This document shows positions 14,792-23,239 of a stretch of DNA of 64,000 nucleotides, one piece after another. How positions within the stretch are numbered: the first letter of the stretch is position 1; each line of letters begins with the position of its first letter. The stretch is taken from NCBI RefSeq assembly GCF_015548375.1, contig NZ_JADMWW010000004.1, forward strand, positions 1-64,000. Reading direction: 5' to 3'. Both the position numbers and the translations under genes were made by a program. Origin of the DNA: Collinsella aerofaciens. Its GTDB lineage: Bacteria; Actinomycetota; Coriobacteriia; Coriobacteriales; Coriobacteriaceae. A model generated the notes under the pieces. It was given only the letters and a program-made list of their open reading frames with translations. It was not told where the DNA came from and did not search any database.

Positions 14792-17242
14792 CTAAATCAG
14801 CCTAAAATGCTCGAGCGCCGCAACGACACCGTCGTGATCGACGGTGTCGGTCACGTAATCGGCCTTATCCTTGAGATAGTCCGGCGCATTGCCCATGGCG
14901 ATACCGACATCGACGGCGTTCATCAGCGAGACGTCATTGCTGGCGTCGCCAATGCCGTATACGGTTCCGTGGTGGGGGTCGAGGGCGTCGAGTACAGACT
15001 GGATGCCCCCGCGCTTCGTGCATTCGCGGGGCGAGATTTCGGTTACCTCGAGTTCGAGCTCGTTAAAGCACAGCAGCGGCTCAAGTGCCTTATCTTGAGC
15101 GATGTGGTTGGCGAGCGATGTAGACATCAAGATCTTGTAGACACTGTAATGTTGCAGCTGCGTGACTGCGTCGCCCAGGGTGCGCGCGTATCCGGGGGCA
15201 TCGGGGGCATCGGCACTCATGCGCACGACGCCGTTGAGGCCCTCAAAGCGGATGACCTCGCCCGATTGCTCAAGATAGGGGGCAAGATGCTGCAGCATGC
15301 TGGGCGTCATCGACAGATCGCGAATTGCGTGTCCGTTGATCTCGGCGTAACCGCCCGCAAGACAGACGATGCCGGTCCAGGGCAGCTCAAGAAGTTTGGG
15401 GTGGATGCAGCTGAGGGTGCGCCCCGTGCAGATAAAGGCCATGTTGCCGTTGGCGACAAACTCGCGGATTGCCTGCGAAACCGCCTCGTTGGGATAGGGG
15501 GAGAGGTCCCGCTCGTCTTCGGGAAGGTCTTGGGCGAGCCTGGGGTTTTGCCAGGCGAGCGTTCCGTCGATATCGAAGAAGCAGATATCGCCGCGCTTAT
15601 GGGCTGCGCTGGCGGCAGGGGAGGCCGAGGCGGTGGGCACAAATCCCGGCTCGAGGCCCATGATCTGGTCAAAATGCTCTTTAACGCGGGGAACGGAGAT
15701 GCCGATGATCACCTGGGCGGTCTTGCCCGTAATGATGAGGCCCTTGGCGCCCGCCGCGACAAACGCCGCGTTATCTGCAACGATGGAAGGGTCTGCGACC
15801 TCGACGCGCAGGCGCGTGCCGCAGTTGGTTGCGCCCACAATATTGCCAACGCCACCTAAAAGCTGAATTGCCCGCTCAGCGAGGACGTGATCTTGATCGG
15901 ATCGACTATCGACCTCGTCATTGGGGGATTGCTCTTTGGCAAAGTCGCTTCCCGTTAAACAATCGATTGCCGCGCGATTGGCAACATGATCCTCGCGGCC
16001 CGGTGTCTTAAGGTCATAGACCAAGATGAGTGCTCGAAAACTAACAAAAAAGATGAGGCTAAAGGCAAGGCCGATACCGAGCGCCAAAAGATAGGCACCG
16101 GCATGCGTGCGCATGAGCGGAATAAAGTTGAAGGCTGCCATCTCCATGAGGCCGCCCGAGAAGATGCCGACGATGCCAAAGAGATTCATGGTTGTGGCAA
16201 GGCAAGACGATAAGACGGCGTAGAGCAAAAAGAGCCCGGGGTGGGTGAACATAAAGAGAAACTCGAGTGGCTCGGTAACGCCGCAAACCACCGAGGCGAC
16301 GATGGCGGGCAAAAGGATGACCTTAAGGCCGGCGCGGCGCTCTGGTTTTGCGGTGGAGTAGAACGCGGCTGCGATGGCGGGAAGGCCAAAGAGCTTGACC
16401 CAGCCGGTGGCGGTAAAACCGGCCCACGGCGCAAGTTCATTAAGGGGGCGCGTGCTATGGGAGAGGATGGGGAGCAAGCTGCTCCACGTGGCGTAGATGC
16501 CGTCGTTAATGACCAGGTTGTCGTAGTAGATCGGCATGTAGAGCAGGTGGTGCAGCCCCATGGGCTCGAGCGCTCGCTCCAAAAGCACAAAGATGCCCAC
16601 GCCAAAGGGGCCGACGCTCGTAAGTGCATGGCGCAGCGTTTCGGTCATTGCGTATACGGAGGGCACGATGGCGGCCGAGATAGCGGCAAGGGCAAACACG
16701 GCAAAAAAGCTGATGAGGTAGACCAGCGAGGAGCCCGAGAAGGTGCCGAGCCAATCGGGAACCTTGGCATCGTAGAAGCGGTCATGGATGGCGACGACGG
16801 TTGCCGATACCGCCAGCGGGCCGATAATGCCGGTGTCGAGCGTCTTGATGCCGTCGATGATGGTGATGCCGCTAGCGGAGGTCAAAGACGACGGGTACTT
16901 AAGTCCAAGATTGTCTCCGCTCAGCTTAATGATCTCGCTCAAAAAGAAGCAGTAGGCAAAATAGGCGACGAGAGCCTCGAGGCAGCAACGAGCCGGTTGT
17001 TTTTGGGCAAGACCGATGGGCAGCGCTACGGCAAAAAGGAGCGGGAGGCGTTTAAAGACCGTCCACGAGCCGCGCTGGATGATGGTCCAAAAAGCGTACC
17101 AAGGGGTTCCGTATACGGCGAGATCGCCGACGATGTCCGCAGTCGTTGCGAGAGCGGAGACGCCGACCATGAGGCCTGATATAGAAAACAGCATGGCGGG
17201 CGCGAACATTGCCCCGCCAAAGCGTTGGATTTTTTGCAGCAT
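14792..17242 (-). CDS. PTS alpha-glucoside-type EIICB fused to a Cof-type HAD phosphatase
   Basis: 816 residues in three parts. Residues 1 to about 420 form the EIIC channel of the glucose/maltose family (SGITIIDGIKTLDTGIIG, GLHHLLYMPIYYD, VCGVTEPLEFLFMF, DLKTPGRE). About 455-535 is EIIB, with the phosphorylated Cys in GATNCGTRLRVEV. About 548-816 is a HAD hydrolase (FFDIDGTLAW with the catalytic Asp, ICTGRT, GIGDASNDVSLMN, GIAMGNA). EIIA is not encoded here and must come from elsewhere. The fusion suggests that the imported sugar phosphate is dephosphorylated at once, or that a phosphosugar level is controlled. AAGG lies 6 bases before the ATG. A divergent TreR-like regulator lies upstream, with palindromic sites between them. 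Confidence 0.85.
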   Translation of the reverse strand: MLQKIQRFGGAMFAPAMLFSISGLMVGVSALATTADIVGDLAVYGTPWYAFWTIIQRGSWTVFKRLPLLFAVALPIGLAQKQPARCCLEALVAYFAYCFFLSEIIKLSGDNLGLKYPSSLTSASGITIIDGIKTLDTGIIGPLAVSATVVAIHDRFYDAKVPDWLGTFSGSSLVYLISFFAVFALAAISAAIVPSVYAMTETLRHALTSVGPFGVGIFVLLERALEPMGLHHLLYMPIYYDNLVINDGIYATWSSLLPILSHSTRPLNELAPWAGFTATGWVKLFGLPAIAAAFYSTAKPERRAGLKVILLPAIVASVVCGVTEPLEFLFMFTHPGLFLLYAVLSSCLATTMNLFGIVGIFSGGLMEMAAFNFIPLMRTHAGAYLLALGIGLAFSLIFFVSFRALILVYDLKTPGREDHVANRAAIDCLTGSDFAKEQSPNDEVDSRSDQDHVLAERAIQLLGGVGNIVGATNCGTRLRVEVADPSIVADNAAFVAAGAKGLIITGKTAQVIIGISVPRVKEHFDQIMGLEPGFVPTASASPAASAAHKRGDICFFDIDGTLAWQNPRLAQDLPEDERDLSPYPNEAVSQAIREFVANGNMAFICTGRTLSCIHPKLLELPWTGIVCLAGGYAEINGHAIRDLSMTPSMLQHLAPYLEQSGEVIRFEGLNGVVRMSADAPDAPGYARTLGDAVTQLQHYSVYKILMSTSLANHIAQDKALEPLLCFNELELEVTEISPRECTKRGGIQSVLDALDPHHGTVYGIGDASNDVSLMNAVDVGIAMGNAPDYLKDKADYVTDTVDHDGVVAALEHFRLI

Positions 17243-17285
17243 GTTCTGCCTTCCGAATATCGAGGCGCGTTGCGCGTGGGGAAAC

Positions 17286-17293
17286 GTTTAAAC
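17286..17293. promoter_or_regulatory. Operator GTTTAAAC near the EIICB-HAD promoter
   Basis: GTTTAAAC sits just downstream of a - strand -10 box TACAAT (17308-17303), where a bound repressor would block EIICB-HAD transcription. It is one of a set of related palindromes (17408, 18303, 18378, 27240). Confidence 0.45.
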
Positions 17294-17407
17294 AATGGAT
17301 TCATTGTAGAGGACCAGACGAGTGTCGTACCGGCAGTTTTGAGCGAAACCGATTTGGGCATGACAGAAACCGTCAACGGCTAAATCCTGTCGCTTCACCG
17401 ATATTCG

Positions 17408-17415
17408 GTTTAAAC
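17408..17415. promoter_or_regulatory. Operator GTTTAAAC overlapping the regulator's -35 box
   Basis: TTTAAA (17409-17414), a 16-base spacer and TATCGT make the probable promoter of the GntR gene, and the palindrome covers the -35 box. This suggests autorepression. Confidence 0.45.
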
Positions 17416-17471
17416 AACTTTAAGAAATGCTATCGTGCCTAGCCGGAAATGAATAATGTAGAGGTGAAACA

Positions 17472-18191
17472 ATGCCAAAAGCGATATACGAAGGAATCTA
17501 CCGAGAAATACGCTCGCGCATCATTAATGGGACCTATGCGTTTCAGGAGATGCTGCCAACCGAAGCCGAGCTGACCGCGGAATTTGGCTGCACGCGCAAT
17601 ACCGTCCGCCGCGCTTTGAGCATGCTGGCCGACGGGATGTTTGTGCAGCCCATACACGGCAAGGGCGTGCGCGTTATTTGGCTTAAGGGCGAAACCGACA
17701 TGTTGGGCGCACTCGAAGAGGTTGAGTCGTTTGGCGAGTTTGCAAAGCGCAACAATGCCGTTGCATCGACGGACGTTAAGTCTTTCGAACATCTGGTTTG
17801 CACCGAGCAACTCTCTCGTCACCTGGGCTTTAAGGTGGGCGAGGAGTTGATTCGCGTAGTGCGTGTCCGAAGCCTCAACGGCAACGCGCGCCAAGTGGAC
17901 CATGGCTATTTTTTGGCGTCGATCGCCAAGGGCCTGACTCCCGAGATCGCGGCAGATTCTATTTACGGCTATCTGGAGCACAAGCGCGGTGTCAAAGTGA
18001 TGGCGAGCCGTCGTACGGTGAGTGTCGAGCTCGCCAACGATGAGGACTGCAGCTATCTTGACCTCGGCAAATACAACTGCGTTGCCGTCATGGAGAGTCA
18101 GTCGTACACCTCGGATGGCATCTTGTTTGAGGTGACGCACACTCGCACACACCCCGAGATCTTCCATTACCGCGTCAATTCCAAGCGATAG
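17472..18191 (+). CDS. GntR/HutC-family transcriptional regulator, TreR-like
   Basis: 239 residues. The N-terminal winged helix-turn-helix (residues 1-70) contains MLPTEAELTAEFGCTRNTVR. The C-terminal UTRA ligand-binding domain (about 90-235) resembles TreR, which senses trehalose-6-phosphate or a related phosphosugar. It is divergent from the EIICB-HAD gene, so that gene is the likely target and its phosphosugar the likely inducer. GAGGTG lies 6 bases before the ATG. The site TTGTTTATACAA at 18303 is close to the operator known for Bacillus TreR. Confidence 0.88.
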   Translation: MPKAIYEGIYREIRSRIINGTYAFQEMLPTEAELTAEFGCTRNTVRRALSMLADGMFVQPIHGKGVRVIWLKGETDMLGALEEVESFGEFAKRNNAVASTDVKSFEHLVCTEQLSRHLGFKVGEELIRVVRVRSLNGNARQVDHGYFLASIAKGLTPEIAADSIYGYLEHKRGVKVMASRRTVSVELANDEDCSYLDLGKYNCVAVMESQSYTSDGILFEVTHTRTHPEIFHYRVNSKR

Positions 18192-18230
18192 CCGGCTAGC
18201 TCGCAGCCTGACGAGACTCATGGCCTCAAA

Positions 18231-18283
18231 GAGAAAACGCCCGGTCAAACCGACGGTACATCGGCTTGACCGGGCGTTTTCTC
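18231..18283 (+). terminator. Terminator after the GntR gene
   Basis: An 18-bp perfect stem (18231-18248 with 18266-18283) carries A and T tracts at its base (GAGAAAACG...CGTTTTCTC), so it can act on both strands. Confidence 0.85.
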
Positions 18284-18302
18284 TGCATTAGATAACAAAT
18301 AA

Positions 18303-18314
18303 TTGTTTATACAA
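18303..18314. promoter_or_regulatory. Operator TTGTTTATACAA upstream of the sugar ABC operon
   Basis: A near-perfect palindrome in the 5' region of the sugar transporter operon, similar to the TreR-type operator TTGTATATACAA. Confidence 0.45.
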
Positions 18315-18377
18315 AACTTGTCAAGCATCAAGTTGAAATTACCGTTCACCGAAGTTTTTCTACCGCTCTAGTAATAC

Positions 18378-18409
18378 TTGTTCAAACAACTAGCCAAATA
18401 GCGTATCGT
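18378..18409 (+). promoter_or_regulatory. Promoter of the sugar ABC operon with overlapping operator
   Basis: TTCAAA (18381-18386), a 17-base spacer and TATCGT (18404-18409) form a plausible promoter. The palindrome TTGTTCAAACAA (18378-18389) covers its -35 box, the same arrangement as at the GntR promoter. Confidence 0.5.
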
Positions 18410-18497
18410 TCAAATCAGCAAAAGGGGCAAAGTCCCCGAGCCAATCTCCGAAGGCGGCGGCAAAGGGTGCCGCCACGGTGTGAAAGGGTGGATTGTA

Positions 18498-19814
18498 ATG
18501 AAGAACGAAATGAGCAGAAGGCAGTTCCTGGGCTTTGCTGGTTCCGCGGCTGCAGTTCTTGGTCTGGGCCTCGTGGGTTGCGGTGGTTCTGCCGGCTCCG
18601 GCTCCTCTGCTTCTGGTGACGCTGCCGAGGTCTACTTCCTCCAATTCAAGCCCGAGGTCGACAAGGAGTGGAAGGAGATCGCCAAGGCTTATAAGAAGGA
18701 GAAGGGCGTCGAGGTCAAGATCGTGACCGCTGCCTCCAACACCTACGAGGAGAAGCTCAAGTCCGAGATGTCCAAGAGCTCCGCTCCGACCCTGTTCCAG
18801 GTCAACGGCCCCACCGGTCTTAAGAACTGGAAGGATTACTGCGCCGACCTGTCCGATACCAAGCTCCGCGGTGAGCTCATTGACGACTCCCTGGCTCTGC
18901 AGTCCGACGGCAAGGATGTGTGCATCGACTGGGTTCAGGAGAGCTTCGGCATTATTTACAACAAGCAGCTGCTCGAGAAGGCTGGCTACAAGGCCGAGGA
19001 CATCAACTCCTTCGACAAGCTGAAGGCTTGTGCCGACGACATCCAGGCCCGCAAGGACGAGCTTGGTGTCGAGGGTGCCTTCACTTCCGCCGGCATGGAC
19101 GACTCCTCCAGCTGGCGCTACACCACCCACCTTGCCAACATGCCGCTCTACTACGAGTTTGAGAAGGAGCACAACCAGGAGGACGACGAGATCAAGGGTG
19201 AGTTCCTCGACAACTACAAGCAGATCTTCGACCTGTACATCACCGACTCCACCTGCGATCCTTCGCAGCTTGCTTCCAAGACCGGCGACGACGCCACCAA
19301 CGAGTTCGCAACCGGCAAGGCCGTCTTCTACCAGAACGGCTCTTGGGCCTACTCTGACCTCGTCAAGGCCGGCATGACCGACGATCAGATTGGCATGATG
19401 CCGATCTACATCGGTGTTGACGGCGAGGAGAACCAGGGCCTGTGCTCCGGCGGCGAGAACTACTGGTGCGTCAGTTCCCAGGCTTCCGAGGATGCCCAGA
19501 AGGCCACCGAGGACTTCATGTATTGGTGCGTCACCGCTGACACCCCGACCAGCATCATCGCCGACAAGATGGGCCTGACCGCTCCGTTCAAGAGCGCCAA
19601 GGAGACCACCAACGTCTTCTCGCAGCAGGCCGTTGCCATGGCCAAGGACGGCAAGAAGACCGTCGCTTGGGACTTCGTCTACATTCCCTCCGAGGAGTGG
19701 AAGAAGAACCTCAAGCAGGCTCTGATTGCCTACGCTGCCGATAACAGCAAGTGGGACGGCGTCAAGAACGCCTTCGTCGATGGCTGGAAGACCGAGAAGG
19801 CCGCTTCCGAGTAA
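18498..19814 (+). CDS. Sugar ABC transporter substrate-binding lipoprotein
   Basis: 438 residues. The N-terminus has a twin-arginine motif (SRRQFLG, residues 6-12) and a lipobox (LVGC, Cys28), so it is likely a Tat-exported lipoprotein. The rest is a family 1 solute-binding fold (VYFLQFKPEVDKEW, ALQSDGKDVCIDWVQESFG, GKAVFYQNGSWA). Aromatic residues and the neighbouring MalF/MalG-like permeases suggest an oligosaccharide such as maltodextrin. AAAGGGTGG precedes the chosen ATG; a GTG at 18480 would place extra residues before the signal. Codon use is strongly biased to GC-ending codons. Confidence 0.9.
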   Translation: MKNEMSRRQFLGFAGSAAAVLGLGLVGCGGSAGSGSSASGDAAEVYFLQFKPEVDKEWKEIAKAYKKEKGVEVKIVTAASNTYEEKLKSEMSKSSAPTLFQVNGPTGLKNWKDYCADLSDTKLRGELIDDSLALQSDGKDVCIDWVQESFGIIYNKQLLEKAGYKAEDINSFDKLKACADDIQARKDELGVEGAFTSAGMDDSSSWRYTTHLANMPLYYEFEKEHNQEDDEIKGEFLDNYKQIFDLYITDSTCDPSQLASKTGDDATNEFATGKAVFYQNGSWAYSDLVKAGMTDDQIGMMPIYIGVDGEENQGLCSGGENYWCVSSQASEDAQKATEDFMYWCVTADTPTSIIADKMGLTAPFKSAKETTNVFSQQAVAMAKDGKKTVAWDFVYIPSEEWKKNLKQALIAYAADNSKWDGVKNAFVDGWKTEKAASE

Positions 19815-19845
19815 GCAGTTGCTGCCCAAGCTATCTGATTAGCGA

Positions 19846-19881
19846 CAGGGGGCGGGCAGACGTTGGTTTGCCCGCCCCCTG
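19846..19881 (+). terminator. Intercistronic hairpin after the binding-protein gene
   Basis: A 13-bp perfect stem CAGGGGGCGGGCA/TGCCCGCCCCCTG has no T-run. It lies between the binding protein and permease genes, where such hairpins often protect the upstream mRNA and lower downstream expression. Confidence 0.65.
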
Positions 19882-19901
19882 CATATTGAAAGGACCCTTT
19901 T

Positions 19902-20756
19902 ATGGGCAAAGCACTCAAGCGCTGGTGGCCGCTCTTTATGCTGCCCACGTGCCTGGCGTTTATGATCGGGTTCGTGATCCCTTTTATCCAGGGCTTCTAT
20001 CTCTCGTTCTGCCAGTTTATTATCATTAGTAACGCGCACTTTGTCGGTATCGAGAACTACGTGCGCGCGCTGTCCGATCCGCAGTTCTCCACGTCGTTCT
20101 TCTTTACCGTGGCGTTTGCCTTCCTGTCGACGGTGCTCATCAACGTGATCGCCCTGGCCATTGCGCAGGCGCTCACCCGCAAGGCGCTCAAAGGCACCAA
20201 CATCTTCCGTACGATCTTCTTTATGCCTAACCTGATCGGCGGCATCGTGCTGGGCTACATTTGGCAGATTCTGATCAACTGCCTGCTCTCCAACGTGGGC
20301 GCCCAGCTCATCGCTCTTAACTCTGCTGCTGGCTTCTGGGGCCTTATCATCCTGACCCTGTGGCAGCAGGTCGGCTACATGATGATCATCTACATCGCTG
20401 GTCTGCAGTCCATTCCGTCCGACTACATCGAGGCCGCCAAGGTCGACGGCGCTACGGCATGGCAGACGTTTTGGAAGGTTAAGATCCCTAACCTGATGCC
20501 GACCATCACCATCTGCCTGTTCCTGTCCATCACCAACGGCTTTAAGCTGTTCGACCAGAACCTCGCCCTTACCGGCGGCGCCCCCGCGCACTCCACCGAG
20601 ATGCTCGCCCTGAACATCTACAACACGTTCTATTCGCGTGCCGGTATCGCATGGCAGGGCATTGGTCAGGCCAAGGCGGTTATCTTCTGCATCCTGGTCG
20701 TGGCCATCTCCATGATCCAGCTTAAGGCCACGAGGTCCAAGGAGGTGCAGCAGTAA
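19902..20756 (+). CDS. Sugar ABC transporter permease, MalF-type
   Basis: 284 residues, about six transmembrane segments starting near residue 12. The cytoplasmic EAA loop reads YIEAAKVDGATAWQTFWKVK (about residues 178-197), the site that contacts the ATPase. It pairs with the next permease, with which it shares an ATGA stop/start overlap. It is the second gene of the operon. Confidence 0.92.
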   Translation: MGKALKRWWPLFMLPTCLAFMIGFVIPFIQGFYLSFCQFIIISNAHFVGIENYVRALSDPQFSTSFFFTVAFAFLSTVLINVIALAIAQALTRKALKGTNIFRTIFFMPNLIGGIVLGYIWQILINCLLSNVGAQLIALNSAAGFWGLIILTLWQQVGYMMIIYIAGLQSIPSDYIEAAKVDGATAWQTFWKVKIPNLMPTITICLFLSITNGFKLFDQNLALTGGAPAHSTEMLALNIYNTFYSRAGIAWQGIGQAKAVIFCILVVAISMIQLKATRSKEVQQ

Positions 20757-21595
20757 TGAAACGCGATAAGGTTATCAACCGCGCGCTCTCGATTTTCTTT
20801 ACGATCCTGTCGCTCGCGTGGATCTACCCCGTGTTCATGATTGCGCTTAATTCTTTTAAGAAAGCGACCGCAATCAGCACCACCACGGCATTCGATCTGC
20901 TCACGCCCGAGACGTTCAACGGCCTCGCAAACTACATGCACGCCCTTAACGAGCAGGGCTTTGCCTCGGCATTTATGTGCTCGCTCATCATCACGGTCAC
21001 GTCGGTCGTGCTGATCTTGGTGTGCTGCTCCATGTGCGCTTGGTACGTGGTTCGTGTCAACAACAAGATCTCGAACTTCTTCTATTACCTGTTCGTGTTC
21101 TCGATGGTCGTGCCGTTCCAGATGCTCATGTTCACGCTGTCCAATTTGGCGGACCGCATCGGCTTTAACACGCCGTTCAACATCTGCTTTATCTATCTGG
21201 GCTTTGGCGCGGGCCTGGCGGTCTTTATGTTCGCCGGTTTTGTAAAGAACATCCCGCTCGAGATCGAGGAGGCGGCCATGATTGATGGCTGCAACCCGGT
21301 CCAGGTGTTCTTTAAGATCGTCCTTCCCATCATGAAGCCCACCTATCTTTCGGTCGGCATCCTCGAGACCATGTGGGTCTGGAACGACTATCTGCTGCCC
21401 TACCTTACGCTCGACTCCACCAAGTACAAGACCATTCCTATCTTGATCCAGTACTTCCGCGGCGGCTACGGCCACGTCGAGCTCGGCCCCATGATGGCCT
21501 GCATCATGATGGTCGTTATCCCCATCGTCATCATGTACATCCTCTGCCAGAAGTACATCATCGACGGTGTGGTGGCAGGTGCCGTCAAGGGCTGA
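20756..21595 (+). CDS. Sugar ABC transporter permease, MalG-type
   Basis: 279 residues with six predicted transmembrane segments. The EAA loop reads EIEEAAMIDGCNPVQVFFKI. It forms the membrane channel together with the preceding MalF-type subunit, whose gene it overlaps by 1 base. The MalG-like end YIIDGVVAGAVKG is typical. Confidence 0.93.
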   Translation: MKRDKVINRALSIFFTILSLAWIYPVFMIALNSFKKATAISTTTAFDLLTPETFNGLANYMHALNEQGFASAFMCSLIITVTSVVLILVCCSMCAWYVVRVNNKISNFFYYLFVFSMVVPFQMLMFTLSNLADRIGFNTPFNICFIYLGFGAGLAVFMFAGFVKNIPLEIEEAAMIDGCNPVQVFFKIVLPIMKPTYLSVGILETMWVWNDYLLPYLTLDSTKYKTIPILIQYFRGGYGHVELGPMMACIMMVVIPIVIMYILCQKYIIDGVVAGAVKG

Positions 21596-21619
21596 TGCCG
21601 TAACTGTTTTGCAAGTTTC

Positions 21620-21646
21620 TGCGGCGCCCCTCAGCGCGGCGCCGCA
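21620..21646 (+). terminator. Intercistronic hairpin before the ATPase gene
   Basis: TGCGGCGCC pairs with GGCGCCGCA around a 9-base loop. No T-run follows, so it may be a processing or attenuation hairpin rather than a full stop. Confidence 0.5.
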
Positions 21647-21663
21647 TATCGAAAGGTAAAGAC

Positions 21664-22863
21664 ATGGCCGAGATCGTTCTCAAGCATGTTCAGAAGGTGT
21701 ATCCCAACACCGAGTCCAAAAAGAAGGGCTTCTTTGGCAAAAAGAAGAAGACCGAGGAGAAGAAGCACAACCTCAAGGTTACCGAGGACGGTGTGCTCGC
21801 TGTAGAGGACTTCAACCTCACCGTTCACGACCAGGAGTTCGTCGTCCTCGTTGGCCCCTCTGGCTGCGGTAAGTCCACGACGATGCGCATGGTCGCCGGC
21901 CTGGAGGACATTACCTCGGGCGATGTGCTCATCGACGGCAAGCGCGTCAACGACGTGGCGCCCAAGGACCGCGACATCGCCATGGTGTTCCAGAGCTATG
22001 CTCTGTACCCCAATATGACGGTGTACGAGAACATGGCGTTTACGCTCGAGCTCAAGAAGGTCCCCAAGGACGAGATCGACCGCAAAGTTCGCTCTGCTGC
22101 CGAGATTCTGGGCATTACCGAGTACCTCGACCGTAAGCCCAAGGCGCTTTCGGGCGGCCAGCGCCAGCGTGTCGCTATCGGCCGCGCCATCGTGCGTGAC
22201 CCCAAGGTCTTCCTGATGGACGAGCCACTGTCCAACCTGGACGCCAAGCTTCGTAACCAGATGCGTGCCGAGCTCATTAAGCTGCGCCACGAGATCAAGG
22301 GCACGTTCATTTATGTTACTCACGACCAGACCGAGGCTATGACCCTCGGTGACCGCATCGTGGTCATGAAGGACGGCGTCGTCCAGCAGATCGCCACCCC
22401 GCAGGAGGTCTTCAATCATCCCGCGAACATCTTCGTCGCCGGCTTTATCGGCGTGCCGCAGATGAACTTCTTCGATGCCCAGCTGGTGCGCTCGGGCAAC
22501 GGCTTTACCGTCAAGACCGAGGATATGAACGTGGCGCTCGCCCCCGAGACCTGCGCTCAGCTTGCCCTCAACTGGGACGGCGGCGACGTGAAGGAGATCA
22601 CGGCCGGCGTGCGCCCCGAGCAGATTCTGCTTGCCGACAAGGACGAGGAGGGCGCGCTCCAGGGTACCGTCGAGGTGACCGAGCTCATGGGTTCGACCGA
22701 GCATGTCCACGTGACCGCTCCCGACGGCCAGTTTGTCCTGATTATCCCCGTCGTCGACCTCGAGGCCAAGGGCGCGCTCAAGGCTGGCGACACCATCTGG
22801 TTCAAGTTCGAGAAGAACGCGACCCACCTCTTCGATAAGGTCTCTGGCAAGAACCTTATCTAG
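21664..22863 (+). CDS. Sugar ABC transporter ATP-binding protein (MsmX/UgpC type)
   Basis: 399 residues. The order is Walker A GPSGCGKST (K70), Q-loop, signature LSGGQRQRVAIGRAIVRDP, Walker B VFLMDEPLSNLD and H-loop VTHDQTEAM, then a C-terminal TOBE/OB domain (about 250-399). It powers the two permeases. Family members are usually about 365-375 aa. The surplus is a lysine-rich insert at residues 18-38 (SKKKGFFGKKKKTEEKKHN) between the first strand and Walker A. It is last in the operon, followed by a strong terminator. Confidence 0.93.
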   Translation: MAEIVLKHVQKVYPNTESKKKGFFGKKKKTEEKKHNLKVTEDGVLAVEDFNLTVHDQEFVVLVGPSGCGKSTTMRMVAGLEDITSGDVLIDGKRVNDVAPKDRDIAMVFQSYALYPNMTVYENMAFTLELKKVPKDEIDRKVRSAAEILGITEYLDRKPKALSGGQRQRVAIGRAIVRDPKVFLMDEPLSNLDAKLRNQMRAELIKLRHEIKGTFIYVTHDQTEAMTLGDRIVVMKDGVVQQIATPQEVFNHPANIFVAGFIGVPQMNFFDAQLVRSGNGFTVKTEDMNVALAPETCAQLALNWDGGDVKEITAGVRPEQILLADKDEEGALQGTVEVTELMGSTEHVHVTAPDGQFVLIIPVVDLEAKGALKAGDTIWFKFEKNATHLFDKVSGKNLI

Positions 22864-22931
22864 GCCCGGTGCATCCAGGCCCTTCCTTTGGGCGACTGCG
22901 GTATTGCCATCCTTTTGCCGCGGTCACATAT

Positions 22932-22976
22932 AAGGCTCCCCTCCCGTCCACTGGGCGAGAGGGGAGCCTTTCTTTG
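22932..22976 (+). terminator. Terminator of the sugar ABC operon
   Basis: AAGGCTCCCCTC pairs with GAGGGGAGCCTT, followed by TCTTT. Confidence 0.88.
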
Positions 22977-23003
22977 TGTTGGGGCTGTCTGACCGGTCGT
23001 TTG

Positions 23004-23058
23004 TCTCGATCTGTAACGGGTAGGGCCGATTTCGGACGTTAGATGTTACAGATTGAGA
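23004..23058 (+). repeat. 55-base palindromic element, copy 1
   Basis: The arms TCTCGATCTGTAAC and GTTACAGATTGAGA pair with one G-T contact. It is exactly 55 bases, like the next copy, and lies in the convergent gap between the sugar ABC operon and glgP. Confidence 0.75.
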
Positions 23059-23084
23059 TAAACCCAAGGGAAGGGGCCGGTATG

Positions 23085-23139
23085 TCTCAATCTGTAACAG
23101 CTGGGACCGTTTTTACCGAGTAGCTGTTACAGATCGAGA
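23085..23139 (-). repeat. 55-base palindromic element, copy 2 (opposite orientation)
   Basis: The arms TCTCAATCTGTAACAGCT and AGCTGTTACAGATCGAGA pair except at one A-C contact, which becomes a G-T pair if the - strand is transcribed. This places it in the opposite orientation to copy 1, 26 bases away. Confidence 0.75.
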
Positions 23140-23180
23140 TTGTTTGGTCGAGTCGGGTCACAGGGTAACGTGCGGGCACA

Positions 23181-23213
23181 AAAAACGGAGCCGTGTTGCC
23201 ACGACTCCGTTTC
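23181..23213 (-). terminator. glgP terminator
   Basis: On the - strand AAACGGAGTCGTG pairs with CACGGCTCCGTTT, followed by TTTTGT. Confidence 0.85.
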
Positions 23214-23239
23214 TCAAGAGGATGGGTAAGGGAAGCGAA

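Noticed and set aside
14786-15859. Long + strand open frames opposite the EIICB-HAD gene
   Set aside because: They are antisense to a frame with full EIIC, EIIB and HAD motifs. High GC makes such long antisense frames common in this window, as also at 18390-19829, 21631-22827 and 39185-40600.
17439-18248. A - strand gene opposite the GntR regulator
   Set aside because: The + strand frame has a clear winged helix and UTRA domain, a ribosome site and a terminator. The - strand frame has no recognisable features.
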